Under the pieces are notes generated by a model that was not told where the DNA came from, made no database searches, and saw nothing but the letters and a program-made list of their open reading frames with translations. A program made the position numbers and the translations under genes. From assembly GCA_004292755.1 (NCBI GenBank), contig RDXE01000042.1, positions 1 to 64,000 on the forward strand: 64,000 nt of DNA, read 5' to 3'. Below, piece after piece: positions 55,056 to 64,000 of the stretch (position 1 is the first letter of the stretch; every line of letters starts with the position of its first letter). This DNA comes from Alphaproteobacteria bacterium (lineage in GTDB: Bacteria; Pseudomonadota; Alphaproteobacteria; Elsterales; Elsteraceae).

Positions 55056-56030
55056 TCAGCGGTAACTGACCGTCACCGCTGGGCGTCCGACGGGCATCGC
55101 TGACAGCCGGGCCATGGCCTGTGGTAACTCGGCGAAGGCGATGGGCTCTGCCAACAGCGCGTCGAACACGGGGTCTGCGAGCAGACCAAGGGCGGTCACC
55201 AGGCGGTCGCGATGGCCGCGGCGCGCGCGCCGACGGTCGGACACCGACCCGACTTGGGAGGAGATCAGGCGCAAGCGGCGGGAATGAAACGCCTCGCCCA
55301 GGGGTAGGGGCACGGATTTGTCGCCGTACCACGACACCTCCAGCACTGTTGCCTCAAAGCCCGCCAACTCCAACCCCAGCGCCAAGCCCTGCGGATTGCC
55401 GGACGCGTGGACCACCAGATCGGCATCATAGAGCGCTCGATCGGCTGTGCTAACAGTCAAGCCAAGGTCCACCGCTGCCTCGGCGCGCGCCGCCATGGGT
55501 TCAATCACCTGCACCTGAGTGCCCGGCACCGCCTGCGCCAGCAGCGCGATCAGCAACCCAACCAGTCCGCCACCGATCACCACCACCCGGTCGCCCACAA
55601 GGACCGGCGCATCCCACAGCGCGTTGATCGCAGTTTCCAGATTGGCCGCCAGAGTCGCGCGCCGGTCCGGCACGCCATCGGGAATCGGCACCGCTTGGGA
55701 GGCGGGTACGTCGAACACCGTTTGGTGCGGGTGGAGGCAGAACACACGGGTGCCGACTGCCAGCGCTGCCGCCTTGGTCTCCACCACTTGGCCGACGGTG
55801 CAATAGCCGTACTTGACCGGGAAGGGGAAGTCGCCCTCCTGGTGCGGACAGCGCATAATCTCAGTTTGCGACGGCGGCACCCGGCCTTGGAAGACGAGGC
55901 TTTCCGTCCCGCGGCTGATGGCACTGGCAGTTGCCGCGATGCGCACCGTGCCCGGTGCCACTGGACCCAGACTGGTGCGCCGGATTTCGCCCCGCCCTGC
56001 CGCCACCACCCAAAACGCCTCGGCTTCCAT
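55056..56030 (-). CDS. Zinc-type alcohol dehydrogenase-like (MDR) oxidoreductase
   Basis: 324 residues. N-terminal GroES-like domain with ATASAISRGTESLVFQG and KYGYCTVGQVVE, then a Rossmann domain with VVVIGGGLVGLLIALLAQ. Catalytic zinc ligands of classical enzymes are not clear, so it may be a zinc-free MDR. The substrate is unknown. Upstream of the hup operon on the same strand with a 356-base gap, so probably unrelated. Confidence 0.82.
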   Translation of the reverse strand: MEAEAFWVVAAGRGEIRRTSLGPVAPGTVRIAATASAISRGTESLVFQGRVPPSQTEIMRCPHQEGDFPFPVKYGYCTVGQVVETKAAALAVGTRVFCLHPHQTVFDVPASQAVPIPDGVPDRRATLAANLETAINALWDAPVLVGDRVVVIGGGLVGLLIALLAQAVPGTQVQVIEPMAARAEAAVDLGLTVSTADRALYDADLVVHASGNPQGLALGLELAGFEATVLEVSWYGDKSVPLPLGEAFHSRRLRLISSQVGSVSDRRRARRGHRDRLVTALGLLADPVFDALLAEPIAFAELPQAMARLSAMPVGRPAVTVSYR

Positions 56031-56235
56031 GCTGCCCTCCCAGTCCCGCGGCCACCGGCGGGCTGCGGGAGGGTGGCAGCGTGTGCGCCAAGGTCAATGG
56101 CCGATCGTGGGTGTCTGCGCGTTGCAGCGTGTCGGGGCTGGGACTTGCCGCAGTCTCTCGAGGGAATCACACCACCTCTGGTATTTCAAAGGCATTAATA
56201 TTGTTTCATGTCAGACTGCTGAGGCAGAAGTAGTC

Positions 56236-56263
56236 TTGAAATCGAGGGCCGCCCGGTTATAAT
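56236..56263 (+). promoter_or_regulatory. Strong sigma70-like promoter for the lipoprotein gene
   Basis: TTGAAA (56236-56241) and a perfect TATAAT (56258-56263) are 16 bases apart, about 70 bases before the lipoprotein ATG. It is one of the best consensus promoters in the window and lies in AT-richer DNA; the rest of the 56031-56331 gap holds no gene. Confidence 0.6.
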
Positions 56264-56331
56264 TGACAATACGAGGAGTTGGAGCGGACCGGGTCTGCCC
56301 AACCCATCCCCCAGGGAGTCTGAGACTCAAG

Positions 56332-57072
56332 ATGCGCATTTTTCTCCTTTTGGTCTCTCTTTTCCTATCGGCTTGTACTGCCGGACGGTTCGTTCGGCCA
56401 ACGGATGCTCTTGATCCGCAAAAAGCAGTGGTCGTTTTTGGTGTTCGATATTCTGAGCCAAAAACGTATAATGATCCTTATGTTGCTTTTGATTTTTGGC
56501 AGGGCATTGTCGCAAACAACCGTCTTGAAGACGCTCCCGATTCATCCTACTTTAAACTTGGTAGTCGCTTTATTGTAAGTAGCCATGATTGTCCAGAGCC
56601 GCCTCTCTTGCTTCCTGCGAGGCAGATGAAAGTATCTACCGGTGTTTGCTTTCAAGTATTTGAGGTAGAAGCCAAGCCATTTATTTTGTATGAAACAAGA
56701 GGTGGGGTAGACGAGCCAGATCTCTTGGTTCTACGTACCGGAACACTCCGCGGTAAAAGCTATACCTACTTGAGCCAAGTGCCCCGCCCTTATCAAACCT
56801 TTCAGAATTACGGACTCAATGTTAGAAGCGGGGTCCGCCGCGCACCCGAAGATATCCTATGGCTCAACTTGAAGCCTGGGGAGGTCAGGTACCTCGGTGT
56901 CCAAGTCACTGCAACCCAGGCTGAGTTGGCGCGTGGGCGCAAGCTGGGTGATTTGGTGCCAGTCACTGCGGCTGAAACTGAAGAACTCACGCGGCTGATA
57001 CCAAGGCTAGCCGGTCGACCAATCGTAAGGCATGGCTTTGATCGGGAGTCAGATTTGGCTCCTCGACAATAG
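56332..57072 (+). CDS. Predicted lipoprotein of unknown function
   Basis: 246 residues from the ATG at 56332; the frame opens upstream but MRIFLLLVSLFLSAC is a clean lipoprotein signal with lipobox LSAC. The mature protein is beta-rich (VVVFGVRYSEPK, DLLVLRTGTLRGKSYTYLS) with two cysteines. No family was recognised. The first half is lower in GC than its neighbours and uses rarer codons, suggesting transfer. It has its own promoter. Confidence 0.72.
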   Translation: MRIFLLLVSLFLSACTAGRFVRPTDALDPQKAVVVFGVRYSEPKTYNDPYVAFDFWQGIVANNRLEDAPDSSYFKLGSRFIVSSHDCPEPPLLLPARQMKVSTGVCFQVFEVEAKPFILYETRGGVDEPDLLVLRTGTLRGKSYTYLSQVPRPYQTFQNYGLNVRSGVRRAPEDILWLNLKPGEVRYLGVQVTATQAELARGRKLGDLVPVTAAETEELTRLIPRLAGRPIVRHGFDRESDLAPRQ

Positions 57073-57266
57073 GGGAGAGGGCCATCCACGGGACCTGCAG
57101 GGATGAGCGAAATGGCAACAGCACTCAGGGGTTAGGCAGGACAGCCTTGAACGCTGGCTGCGTCGCGCACTCCGCCGGGCGGGATCGTGCGTTTGTGCTT
57201 GTTGCCGTGCTGTGGACGTGGGTATCTCGACAGCGGCCATCGGGTCGTTGGGGGAGGGATTTGACC

Positions 57267-58235
57267 GTGTTTGCGCTAAGCGATTTGGAACACGCCGCCA
57301 CCATCGTCTACGCAGCGATGCCACCCACCCCCCAATACCAGTGGCCACTGTTGGCCGATGCCTTGGGATGCGAGGTCTGGGTCAAGCATGAGACCCACAC
57401 GCCGACGGGCGCGTTTAAGGTGCGCGGTGGCCTCGTCTGTGTCGATCAAACCATTCGCGAACGCCCGTCGGTGACCAGCCTCGTGTCGGCCACCCGCGGC
57501 AATCATGGCCAGTCATTGGCCTTTGCGGGGCGCCGGGTTGGCTTGAAGGTCAGCATCGTGGTGCCCCACGGCAATTCGCTGGAAAAGAACGCCGCCATGC
57601 GCGCGTTCGGCGCTGACCTGATCGAAGTCGGTCGGGATTTTGACGAGGCCGCGCGCCACGCCCGCGCCATGGCGGCCGAGATCGGCGGGGAGTTCGTGCC
57701 CTCGTTCCAGCGCAGTCTGGTCACGGGCGTTGCGACCTACGCCCAAGAACTGCTGACCGCTGTGCGAGGTCTGGATGCTATCTATGTGCCGATTGGGCTT
57801 GGCTCTGGCATCTGTGGCGTCATCCGCACCCGCGACCTGTTGGGTCGCAAGACCCAAGTGATTGGCGTGGTCTCCACCGAGGCCGACGCCTATGCCCAGA
57901 GTGTGGACGCCGGGCGGGTGATCACCACCGACACCGCCGCCACCTTCGCCGATGGCATGGCAGTGCGGGTTCCCAATGAAGAGGCGTTGGAGATCATCCG
58001 CGCTGGTGTCGAGCGTGTGGTGCGGGTCAGCGATGACGAGATTGCCGCCGCCATCCGCCTATTGTGGTCCGCCACCCATTGCGCAGCCGAGGGTGCCGGT
58101 GCGGCATCCCTTGCGGCCTTGATGCAGGAGCGCGACCGCATGGCCGGGCGGCGCGTCGCAGTTGTGCTTTGTGGCCAGAACATCGACACGGACCGGTTTG
58201 CCACCGTGCTGGCGGGGCATACGCCTGCGCCATAG
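57267..58235 (+). CDS. Threonine dehydratase-like PLP enzyme
   Basis: 322 residues from a GTG with GGAGGG eight bases upstream. Fold-type II PLP enzyme: Schiff-base Lys51 in HTPTGAFKVRGG, SATRGNHGQSLA binding phosphate, and GLGSGICGV. No regulatory ACT domain, so it is the short catabolic or racemase-like class (threonine/serine dehydratase or related). Followed by an SDR gene after 38 bases. Confidence 0.85.
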   Translation: MFALSDLEHAATIVYAAMPPTPQYQWPLLADALGCEVWVKHETHTPTGAFKVRGGLVCVDQTIRERPSVTSLVSATRGNHGQSLAFAGRRVGLKVSIVVPHGNSLEKNAAMRAFGADLIEVGRDFDEAARHARAMAAEIGGEFVPSFQRSLVTGVATYAQELLTAVRGLDAIYVPIGLGSGICGVIRTRDLLGRKTQVIGVVSTEADAYAQSVDAGRVITTDTAATFADGMAVRVPNEEALEIIRAGVERVVRVSDDEIAAAIRLLWSATHCAAEGAGAASLAALMQERDRMAGRRVAVVLCGQNIDTDRFATVLAGHTPAP

Positions 58236-58273
58236 GCCACGGCGCTGGCGGTTCGGTTTCGGGGAGGATCAGG

Positions 58274-59023
58274 ATGGCGGATTTCACAGGATGGCGGGTG
58301 TTGGTGGCCGGTGCCAGTCGGGGCATTGGCCGCGCGATTGCCGAGGGCTTTGCCCGCGCTGGCGCGGCCATCGCCATCTCTGCCCGCGGCGAGGCTGGAT
58401 TGGACGCAGCCGCAACGGCACTCCGGCAGCATGGTGGCTTGGTTGACGCCCGTGTGTGCGACCTTGCCGATGGCACGGCCATCGCCCGCTGGGTCGGCGA
58501 GGCGGCAGCAGCCCTCGGCGGTATCGATGTGCTGGTGTCCAATGCTTCAGCTGCAGCCATGGGTGGCAGTGACGAGGCGTGGAGTGCCAACTTCACCGTG
58601 GATGTGCTGGGAGCCGTGCGACTGACGCGGGCGGCCGAGGCGGCGTTGGCCGCCAGTGGCCGCGGCTCGGTCCTCTACATCTCCTCGATCTCAGGTTTGG
58701 GGCCATCGCTGCGCTCGCCTGCCTATGCGGCTGCCAAGGCGGCGCTGAACAATCTGACCATCAGCCAAGCGCTCGCCCTCGCCCCACAGCGGGTGCGCGT
58801 CAATGCAATCCTGCCGGGCTCCATTCTGTTTCCCGGCGGCACGTGGGAACAGCGCCAAGCCAGCGACCCCGCCCTCTACACCCGCACGCTGGAGCGCATC
58901 CCCTTCGGTCGGTTCGGCACGGTGGAGGAGATATCCGAACCCGCCCTGTTCCTCGCCTCCCCGGCTGCGCGCTGGATCACCGGGCAAACCCTCGCCATCG
59001 ACGGTGGGCAAGCGCTGGCTTAG
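58274..59023 (+). CDS. Short-chain dehydrogenase/reductase
   Basis: 249 residues, classical SDR. Cofactor motif GASRGIG, NAS in VLVSNASA, catalytic Ser in YISSISG, and YAAAKAAL for Tyr and Lys. C-terminal FLASPAARWITGQTLAIDGG is standard. Substrate unknown. GGAGGATCAGG precedes the ATG. Likely co-transcribed with the dehydratase. Confidence 0.9.
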   Translation: MADFTGWRVLVAGASRGIGRAIAEGFARAGAAIAISARGEAGLDAAATALRQHGGLVDARVCDLADGTAIARWVGEAAAALGGIDVLVSNASAAAMGGSDEAWSANFTVDVLGAVRLTRAAEAALAASGRGSVLYISSISGLGPSLRSPAYAAAKAALNNLTISQALALAPQRVRVNAILPGSILFPGGTWEQRQASDPALYTRTLERIPFGRFGTVEEISEPALFLASPAARWITGQTLAIDGGQALA

Positions 59024-59045
59024 ACCGGCGGGCGCGCGAACCCGC

Positions 59046-60728
59046 TCAGGCCGCGCGGACACTGGTGAGGAACGCTTCGACATCGGTGCGGAGGCTGGAG
59101 GCTTGAGCGGCGAGGCCGGTGGCAGCACCCAGCACGTCTTGAGCGGCCGCACCGGTCTCAGTCGCGGTGCGCTCCACGCTCTGGATGGTGCTGGACACCT
59201 CACCGGCGCCGCGGGCGGCTTGTTGCACATTGCTCGCGATCTCGCGGGTCGCGGCCCCTTGCTCTTCAATCGCGGCCGCGATGATGCTGGCGATCTCGCT
59301 GATCTGCTGGATGGTGGATTGGATGGAGGACACTGCGTCGCGCGCGCCAACCGTGGCCGCTTGTATCTCGCCCACCTTGGCCTGGATGTCTTCTGTGGCG
59401 CGGGCGGTCTGGTTGGCCAATGCCTTCACCTCGCCCGCCACCACGGCGAAGCCCTTGCCGGCATCGCCCGCACGGGCGGCCTCAATGGTGGCGTTCAACG
59501 CCAACAGGTTGGTCTGTTCGGCAATGCTGTGGATGATCTCCACCACGGCACCGATCTGTTGCGCGGCCGTGACCAGAGCGCCAATGCGCACCACCGTTTG
59601 GCCGGTCTGATCCACGGCCGTCACGGCGATCGCTGTGGAGCGGGCCACCTGCTTGCCGATCTCGTGGATGGATGCCGACAGTTCCTCCGTCGCCGCAGCC
59701 ACGGTTTCGACATTGCAGGAGGCTTGCTCCGACGCACTGGCAACGGCCACTGCCTGACGGGTGGTCTGCTCGGCTGCATCGGACATACCGACAGCCGTGG
59801 TTTGCATGCGCGCCGCGGCAGCCGCGACGCTCTCCACCACGCCACCAACGGAGGACTGAAAGCGATTGGCAATCTGGGCCAGCGCGTCCTTGCGGGTCTG
59901 CTCCGCGGCGGCGGCGCTGGCAACCCGCTCTTGCTCCAGCGCGCGGGTGTGGATCAGGGTTTCTTTGAACACTTGCACCGCACCGGCCATCGCGCCCAGC
60001 TCATCGCGGCGGTCCGTGGCTGGAATGGCGAGGCTGGTGTCCCCCGCCGCCAACACCTTCATGGCATCGGTCATCCGGCCCAAGGCACCAGCGATGTTGC
60101 TCATCAAGTAAACCGATAACACCAACGCCCCCAGCACACTGCCCGCGATGATCTGCCAGACCCCAAGCACAGTGGTGGTATAAACTTCCTCCCCCTCGGC
60201 TGCAGCGGTTGTTGCGCCCTGGTTGCTGTATTCCACCAGTCTTGCCATCACGGCATTCAGTTGGCGGTAGAGCTCCAGCGCCGGGCCGCGGAATACCTCG
60301 GTTGCCTGGGCGGTGTCGCGGGCCGCAATTGCCGCCATCATCCGCTCGTGCTGCTGCCAATAGCGTGCCCACAACGCCTGAAACTCGGCAAACTCCCGCT
60401 GTTCGTCTGCGCTGCGGATCAGTGGCTGATAGGCCGCACTGGCGGTGCCAATGGCGGCTGCCGCGGTGGTGAGATTCGTCTCTGATCGCTGGATGAAGGC
60501 TGGATCGACCGTCAACAGCCGGGTGCTCTGCGCAACCCGGAACACCGCGACGTTAATCCGCAGATCACTCGCCTGCCGGTTGCTGGCCAACCATTGGCTG
60601 CGCAGCTCAGTCGCCAAGTGGTTGACACGCCCGAGCCGGTCGAGCGCCAGCCAGCCAAGGCCCGCAATTCCGACCAGCAGCAGGGCAAAAGCAAGTCCAA
60701 GCTTCGTTTTGATGCTGATGGCGTTCAT
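59046..60728 (-). CDS. Methyl-accepting chemotaxis protein
   Basis: 560 residues from the ATG at 60728 (GGGGAGGG five bases before). TM1 about 8-30, four-helix-bundle periplasmic sensor to about 185, TM2 about 188-212 ([17 protein letters not shown]), HAMP to about 265, and the signalling hairpin with tip [28 protein letters not shown]. No C-terminal CheR-tethering pentapeptide is present. No che genes are adjacent. The ligand is unknown. Confidence 0.94.
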   Translation of the reverse strand: MNAISIKTKLGLAFALLLVGIAGLGWLALDRLGRVNHLATELRSQWLASNRQASDLRINVAVFRVAQSTRLLTVDPAFIQRSETNLTTAAAAIGTASAAYQPLIRSADEQREFAEFQALWARYWQQHERMMAAIAARDTAQATEVFRGPALELYRQLNAVMARLVEYSNQGATTAAAEGEEVYTTTVLGVWQIIAGSVLGALVLSVYLMSNIAGALGRMTDAMKVLAAGDTSLAIPATDRRDELGAMAGAVQVFKETLIHTRALEQERVASAAAAEQTRKDALAQIANRFQSSVGGVVESVAAAAARMQTTAVGMSDAAEQTTRQAVAVASASEQASCNVETVAAATEELSASIHEIGKQVARSTAIAVTAVDQTGQTVVRIGALVTAAQQIGAVVEIIHSIAEQTNLLALNATIEAARAGDAGKGFAVVAGEVKALANQTARATEDIQAKVGEIQAATVGARDAVSSIQSTIQQISEIASIIAAAIEEQGAATREIASNVQQAARGAGEVSSTIQSVERTATETGAAAQDVLGAATGLAAQASSLRTDVEAFLTSVRAA

Positions 60729-60996
60729 CAAACCCTCCCCGGATGGGCCATTCGCCGGTCCATCTCGCGTTTTCAGCACCGCCTCCCCCTGCGGAAGCGA
60801 TAAGCGTGCCTGTTTTTCGGCAGGATGGCAGCCATGAAACTAGGATGCGACACTTTGGATCACTTAATCTGTAGCTATTCCCAACTATGAATGTGCTGAT
60901 TGTTGACCACACAAATCACTATCAGTGCGACAACTGCTTTGCGCTGCGGCAAAGCCTGCCTACAGTATCGGGCGGAGAGGCAAAGGATAGGCGTCG

Positions 60997-62352
60997 ATGA
61001 CGGCAAACCATGTCCCGCCAGACGTCGCGCAGCGCGCACAGCGTGCCCGCAGAGTGAGCCCGCAGCAGCTCGCCGATGCCATGACGCGCCACGAGGCTTT
61101 TCTGGCCCGCAAGCCAGGGGCCACCCGGGCCAATCTCTCCTTGGTTGATCTGTCCCAGCTGGACCTGTCCCGCCGCAACTTGAGCGGCATTGACCTGTCG
61201 GGGGCCCAGCTGCACCGCGCACTGCTGGTGCACACCGTGCTGCGCGCGGCCAATCTGTTTGGCGCCGACCTGCGCCAATCGAACCTGACGGGAGCCGACC
61301 TCAGCCGGGCCGATCTGCGGGGTGCCTGCTTGCGTGGGGCCATCCTGGACGATGCCATCCTGGTGCAGGCGGATTTGCGCAACGGCTCGCTCGCCACGGC
61401 GACCACCAGTGGCGAGTTGAAGTCGGTGCGCTATGACACGCTGCCGTCTGACTTGATCTGCGTCGTCATGCGCCGGGCGGACTTGTCCGACGCCCGCCTG
61501 GGCGGGGCGCTGATCGTGCAGACCGACCTCAGCGACGCCAATCTGAGCCGCGCGCGGCTGGCCGGGGCGGACCTGCGCAACGCCGTGCTGACCGGCGCGG
61601 TACTGGACGGGGCGGACCTGTCTGGGTGCGACCTCGGCGGTGCCAACCTGCAGGGGGCCAGCCTGACCGGCTGTCTGTGGACCGGCGCGCGGCTGGACGG
61701 CACGGACCTGCGCGGCGCTGTGATCGACCCCGCGGCGTTTGGCATGGCGGATTTCTCCGCCACCCAGCGCAACCGCGCCCAACGGCTGACTGCCGAGGCA
61801 CTGGCGAGCCACTTGGCCCAGCATCGCGACTGGATCGAGAGCAACGGCACCAAGGGGCAGCAGTTGAAGCTGGCAGAAGCGTCGCTGTTGGGCCACGCCC
61901 TCGCCGGGGCCACCCTGCCCGCTGCGGAGTTGGACTTTGCGGAGATGACCAGCCTGGACCTCACCGGCGCCACCTTACTGATGGCCAGTCTGGTCTCGGC
62001 CGATCTGCGCGGTGCAACGCTGACGGAGGCGGATTTGCGCGGCTGTCGGCTGCGTCGCGGCCTGTTGGCGAATGCCAACCTGCGGAAGGCGCGCCTGGGC
62101 CCGGTCACCGCCCGCGGCGGCCAGCGCTGGACCAGCGATCTGGAGGCGATCAAGGCCAGTGGGGCCGACTTTGCCGGTGCCGACTTGACCGGCGCGCGTC
62201 TGGCCTATGCCGACCTGCGCCAGTGCCGGTTCGACGGCGCCATCCTGGTCGACGCTGATTTGTCGCACGCCTCGCTGGAAGGGGCGGTGTTGACCGATGC
62301 CGTGCTGACCAACTGCCGCCTGACCGGCACGCGCGGGCTCAATCGGCGCTGA
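60997..62352 (+). CDS. Pentapeptide-repeat protein
   Basis: 451 residues, predominantly A(D/N)LXX repeats building two right-handed beta-helix blocks (about 44-250 and 300-445, for example LVDLSQLDLSRRNLSGIDLS and ADLTGARLAYADLRQCRF). The blocks are separated by a non-repeat helix with AQRLTAEALASHLAQHRDWI. No signal peptide. Function of such proteins is varied (for example DNA mimicry); none can be fixed here. A degenerate GGDEF-EAL-like gene follows 89 bases later. Confidence 0.85.
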   Translation: MTANHVPPDVAQRAQRARRVSPQQLADAMTRHEAFLARKPGATRANLSLVDLSQLDLSRRNLSGIDLSGAQLHRALLVHTVLRAANLFGADLRQSNLTGADLSRADLRGACLRGAILDDAILVQADLRNGSLATATTSGELKSVRYDTLPSDLICVVMRRADLSDARLGGALIVQTDLSDANLSRARLAGADLRNAVLTGAVLDGADLSGCDLGGANLQGASLTGCLWTGARLDGTDLRGAVIDPAAFGMADFSATQRNRAQRLTAEALASHLAQHRDWIESNGTKGQQLKLAEASLLGHALAGATLPAAELDFAEMTSLDLTGATLLMASLVSADLRGATLTEADLRGCRLRRGLLANANLRKARLGPVTARGGQRWTSDLEAIKASGADFAGADLTGARLAYADLRQCRFDGAILVDADLSHASLEGAVLTDAVLTNCRLTGTRGLNRR

Positions 62353-62441
62353 GCCCGTGCGGCAAGGCTTGAGTTCAGGTGCCAGCCGCGCCACTCTGAG
62401 GGCGGCGGGATTGACACTCCAAGGTTGATGGTCGAAGCGAT

Positions 62442-63722
62442 ATGACAGCGCGCGAGGAGATCGGCCAGGCTTGGCACCGCTTGTTGGACCCGATGGGGTC
62501 TGCACCCCGGTCGGCACCGGCAACAGCCTCGGAAACCGCCCAACTGTTCAACCGGTCACTCTCGGCCATGTTTGCCAAGCGCACGCCTCTGCATGCGGGC
62601 AAGATCAAAGTGATCACCCTGGACCATGTGCGCCGCGCTCTGGCGGACACCTGGCAGACCATTGAGCATGTGGCGCGCGAACGGGCCGAGCAGGTGCTGC
62701 GCGGCCTGCTGCGCCCGCAAGATGTGTGTGCGATCACCCGCAAGGGGGATTTCGTCATCGTGTTCGCCGATTGCGAGGATGATGAAGCGGTGCTGCGCGC
62801 GGTTCACCTCTCCCGCCGGATTGAAGAGGAATTGACGCGCGAGTTCGGCGTTGCCCGCTTGGCCGCTGAAACCCGCGTCGCCGCCCTCACCCCAGCCCAG
62901 GCCAAGGGCGGCATCGATGCGCTGGACACGCTGTTGGACGGAGCGGATGAGTTGCGCGGCAGCGGTCTGTGGGCCAGTGCCGACCAAGCCCAGCTGGGTG
63001 ACCTTGCCGTCAGCTTTCGCCCGTTGCTGCGCGAACAGCAGCGGGTGTTCATCGGCTATCAAGCGCGGGTCAATCGGTTGGCGGCCGACGGCACGATCCG
63101 CCGCGGCTCTGAGGCTTTGGGCGGCATTGAAACCGGCCCGATGCGCCAGCGTCTGGACACCGCGATCTGCCGCAGTGTGGTGAAGGTCCACACCCGTGCG
63201 GTGCAGCGCGGTGTGCGCACGCTGTTGTCGTTGCCGATTGCGTTTGAAAGCCTGGACGGCCCGCACGGCGACAAGCTGGTCTCGTTCCTGGTTGGCCTCC
63301 CCGCTGACCAACGCGCCCTGTTGATGGTGGAATTGCTCTCCGCCCCAGAGGCCCGCCCGCCCGACCAGGCGATGTGGCGCGCGATGAAGGTGTTGGGCAG
63401 CCACCTGCGTCTGGTGGCGGTACAGACCAATGGCTCCACCGCCCAAGTGGACGGCTTCCTGCCCCATGGCGTTGGCGCCTTCTCGATCGACCTGGAGGAC
63501 CCCTCCGGCTACCGCCTGCAAACCTTGACCACCCCGCGCCTCGCCTCGGAGCTGACCGGCTTCGCCAGCCGCCTGCGCTCGCGCCGGCTCGTCACCTTGC
63601 TCCACGGCCTCGACAGCCGCCCCCTGCTAGAAGCCGGCAGCGCCGCCCGCTTCAACTACCTCAGCGGCTCCGCCCTTGCCCGCGACACCCGGAAGCTACA
63701 ACCCCCCTCCGTTGCGGCGTGA
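62442..63722 (+). CDS. Degenerate GGDEF-EAL-like protein
   Basis: 426 residues. Residues about 55-130 are GGDEF-fold-like, with the catalytic loop replaced by RKGDFVIVFADC, so diguanylate cyclase activity is not expected. Residues about 205-410 resemble an EAL domain (FIGYQARVNRL, GSEALGGIE, then LLSLPIAFESL) but lack most metal-binding acids. It may bind c-di-GMP or act as a scaffold. The assignment rests on pattern only. No membrane segment. Possibly an operon with the pentapeptide-repeat gene. Confidence 0.55.
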   Translation: MTAREEIGQAWHRLLDPMGSAPRSAPATASETAQLFNRSLSAMFAKRTPLHAGKIKVITLDHVRRALADTWQTIEHVARERAEQVLRGLLRPQDVCAITRKGDFVIVFADCEDDEAVLRAVHLSRRIEEELTREFGVARLAAETRVAALTPAQAKGGIDALDTLLDGADELRGSGLWASADQAQLGDLAVSFRPLLREQQRVFIGYQARVNRLAADGTIRRGSEALGGIETGPMRQRLDTAICRSVVKVHTRAVQRGVRTLLSLPIAFESLDGPHGDKLVSFLVGLPADQRALLMVELLSAPEARPPDQAMWRAMKVLGSHLRLVAVQTNGSTAQVDGFLPHGVGAFSIDLEDPSGYRLQTLTTPRLASELTGFASRLRSRRLVTLLHGLDSRPLLEAGSAARFNYLSGSALARDTRKLQPPSVAA

Positions 63723-63726
63723 GGGG

Positions 63727-64000
63727 TTAGGGGGCGGATCTCTGTCGGCGCTCTTCATAGGGGGCCATGACCGCGGGGTCGTGGTTGGCGCTACGCCAGG
63801 AGCGGAAGATGATGTCCGCCTCCTTCCGATCTGCATGGCGCTCCAGCCATGCGATCAGGAAGCCTCGGATCGGCTGCACCGGTCCGCGGGCGGATAGCCA
63901 GTGACCATACAGGTAAGCGGCGTCTGGCAGTGTGGCGTGTTCCGCCAACCATCCGAGCACAGCCGATTGGATCTCCCGCAAATCCCCCCGCGCCTCAAGC
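63727..64000 (-). CDS. Hypothetical protein, 5' end beyond the right edge
   Basis: At least 91 codons are open from the right edge to the TAA at 63727-63729; no stop interrupts the frame up to the edge, so the true start is outside. The visible part ends GFLIAWLERHADRKEADIIF and RSWRSANHDPAVMAPYEERR. A TTG at 63981 is only a fallback start. No family was recognised. Confidence 0.5.
   Translation of the reverse strand, partial: LEARGDLREIQSAVLGWLAEHATLPDAAYLYGHWLSARGPVQPIRGFLIAWLERHADRKEADIIFRSWRSANHDPAVMAPYEERRQRSAP

Noticed and set aside
61120-62345. Regular short periodicity
   Set aside because: Pentapeptide coding periodicity (15 nt), not a CRISPR array or minisatellite.

Overview
The window is high-GC, densely coded DNA from an alphaproteobacterium, most likely a member of the Rhodospirillales. 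I cannot name the genus. The basis is the giant NAD-dependent glutamate dehydrogenase, the split glycine decarboxylase (gcvPA/gcvPB) behind a tandem glycine riboswitch, the Hsp20-DUF1150 pair, the tryptophan leader-peptide attenuator, and a hupSLCDFGHJK-hypABFCDE uptake-hydrogenase cluster with an FNR/FixK-type box. Layout: 1-2.1 kb holds two overlapping ATPase genes (one cut by the left edge) and a small broken gene. 2.1-14.3 kb is mainly housekeeping: NAD-GDH, an aldo/keto reductase, cysS, cimA, trmJ and a membrane protein. A pentapeptide-repeat/class III cyclase-like fusion is embedded in it. 14.4-16.3 kb is an AT-rich two-gene insert, an ImmA/IrrE-type metallopeptidase plus a class III nucleotide-cyclase-like protein, with its own promoter. 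xseA, purD, a small acidic protein and a 1,547-residue five-PAS hybrid histidine kinase follow to 24.9 kb. 25.2-26.1 kb carries a lone PD-(D/E)XK-like gene of atypical composition. 26.3-29.7 kb is a divergent two-component unit: PepSY protein-response regulator-histidine kinase facing PepSY-like protein-cytochrome b561. 29.8-36.0 kb has Hsp20/DUF1150, the trpL attenuator with trpD-trpC, an ABC1-family protein and proline iminopeptidase. 36.1-40.8 kb is the riboswitch-gcvT-gcvH-gcvPA-gcvPB unit.

40.9-54.7 kb is one long minus-strand hydrogenase operon. The small subunit has the six-cysteine proximal-cluster pattern of oxygen-tolerant group 1d membrane-bound hydrogenases. HupC is the cytochrome b anchor, HupD the maturation protease, HupF/G/H/J/K are assembly factors, and HypABFCDE make and insert the NiFe(CN)2CO centre. 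HupJ is fused to a rubredoxin (HupI) domain, and HypB carries its histidine-rich nickel stretch at the C-terminus rather than the usual N-terminal position. 55-64 kb holds an MDR dehydrogenase, a lipoprotein behind a strong sigma70-like promoter, a threonine dehydratase-like enzyme, an SDR, a chemoreceptor, a pentapeptide-repeat protein, a degenerate GGDEF-EAL-like protein and a gene cut by the right edge.

The best candidate for an undescribed system is the metallopeptidase/cyclase-like pair at 14.4-16.3 kb. Its layout is compatible with a cyclic-nucleotide-linked stress or defence module, but that is inference. The second cyclase-like gene, fused to pentapeptide repeats (7.9-9.7 kb), and the trp attenuator sitting in front of trpD rather than trpE are the next most unusual. 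No tRNA, rRNA, CRISPR array, insertion sequence or prophage was found.
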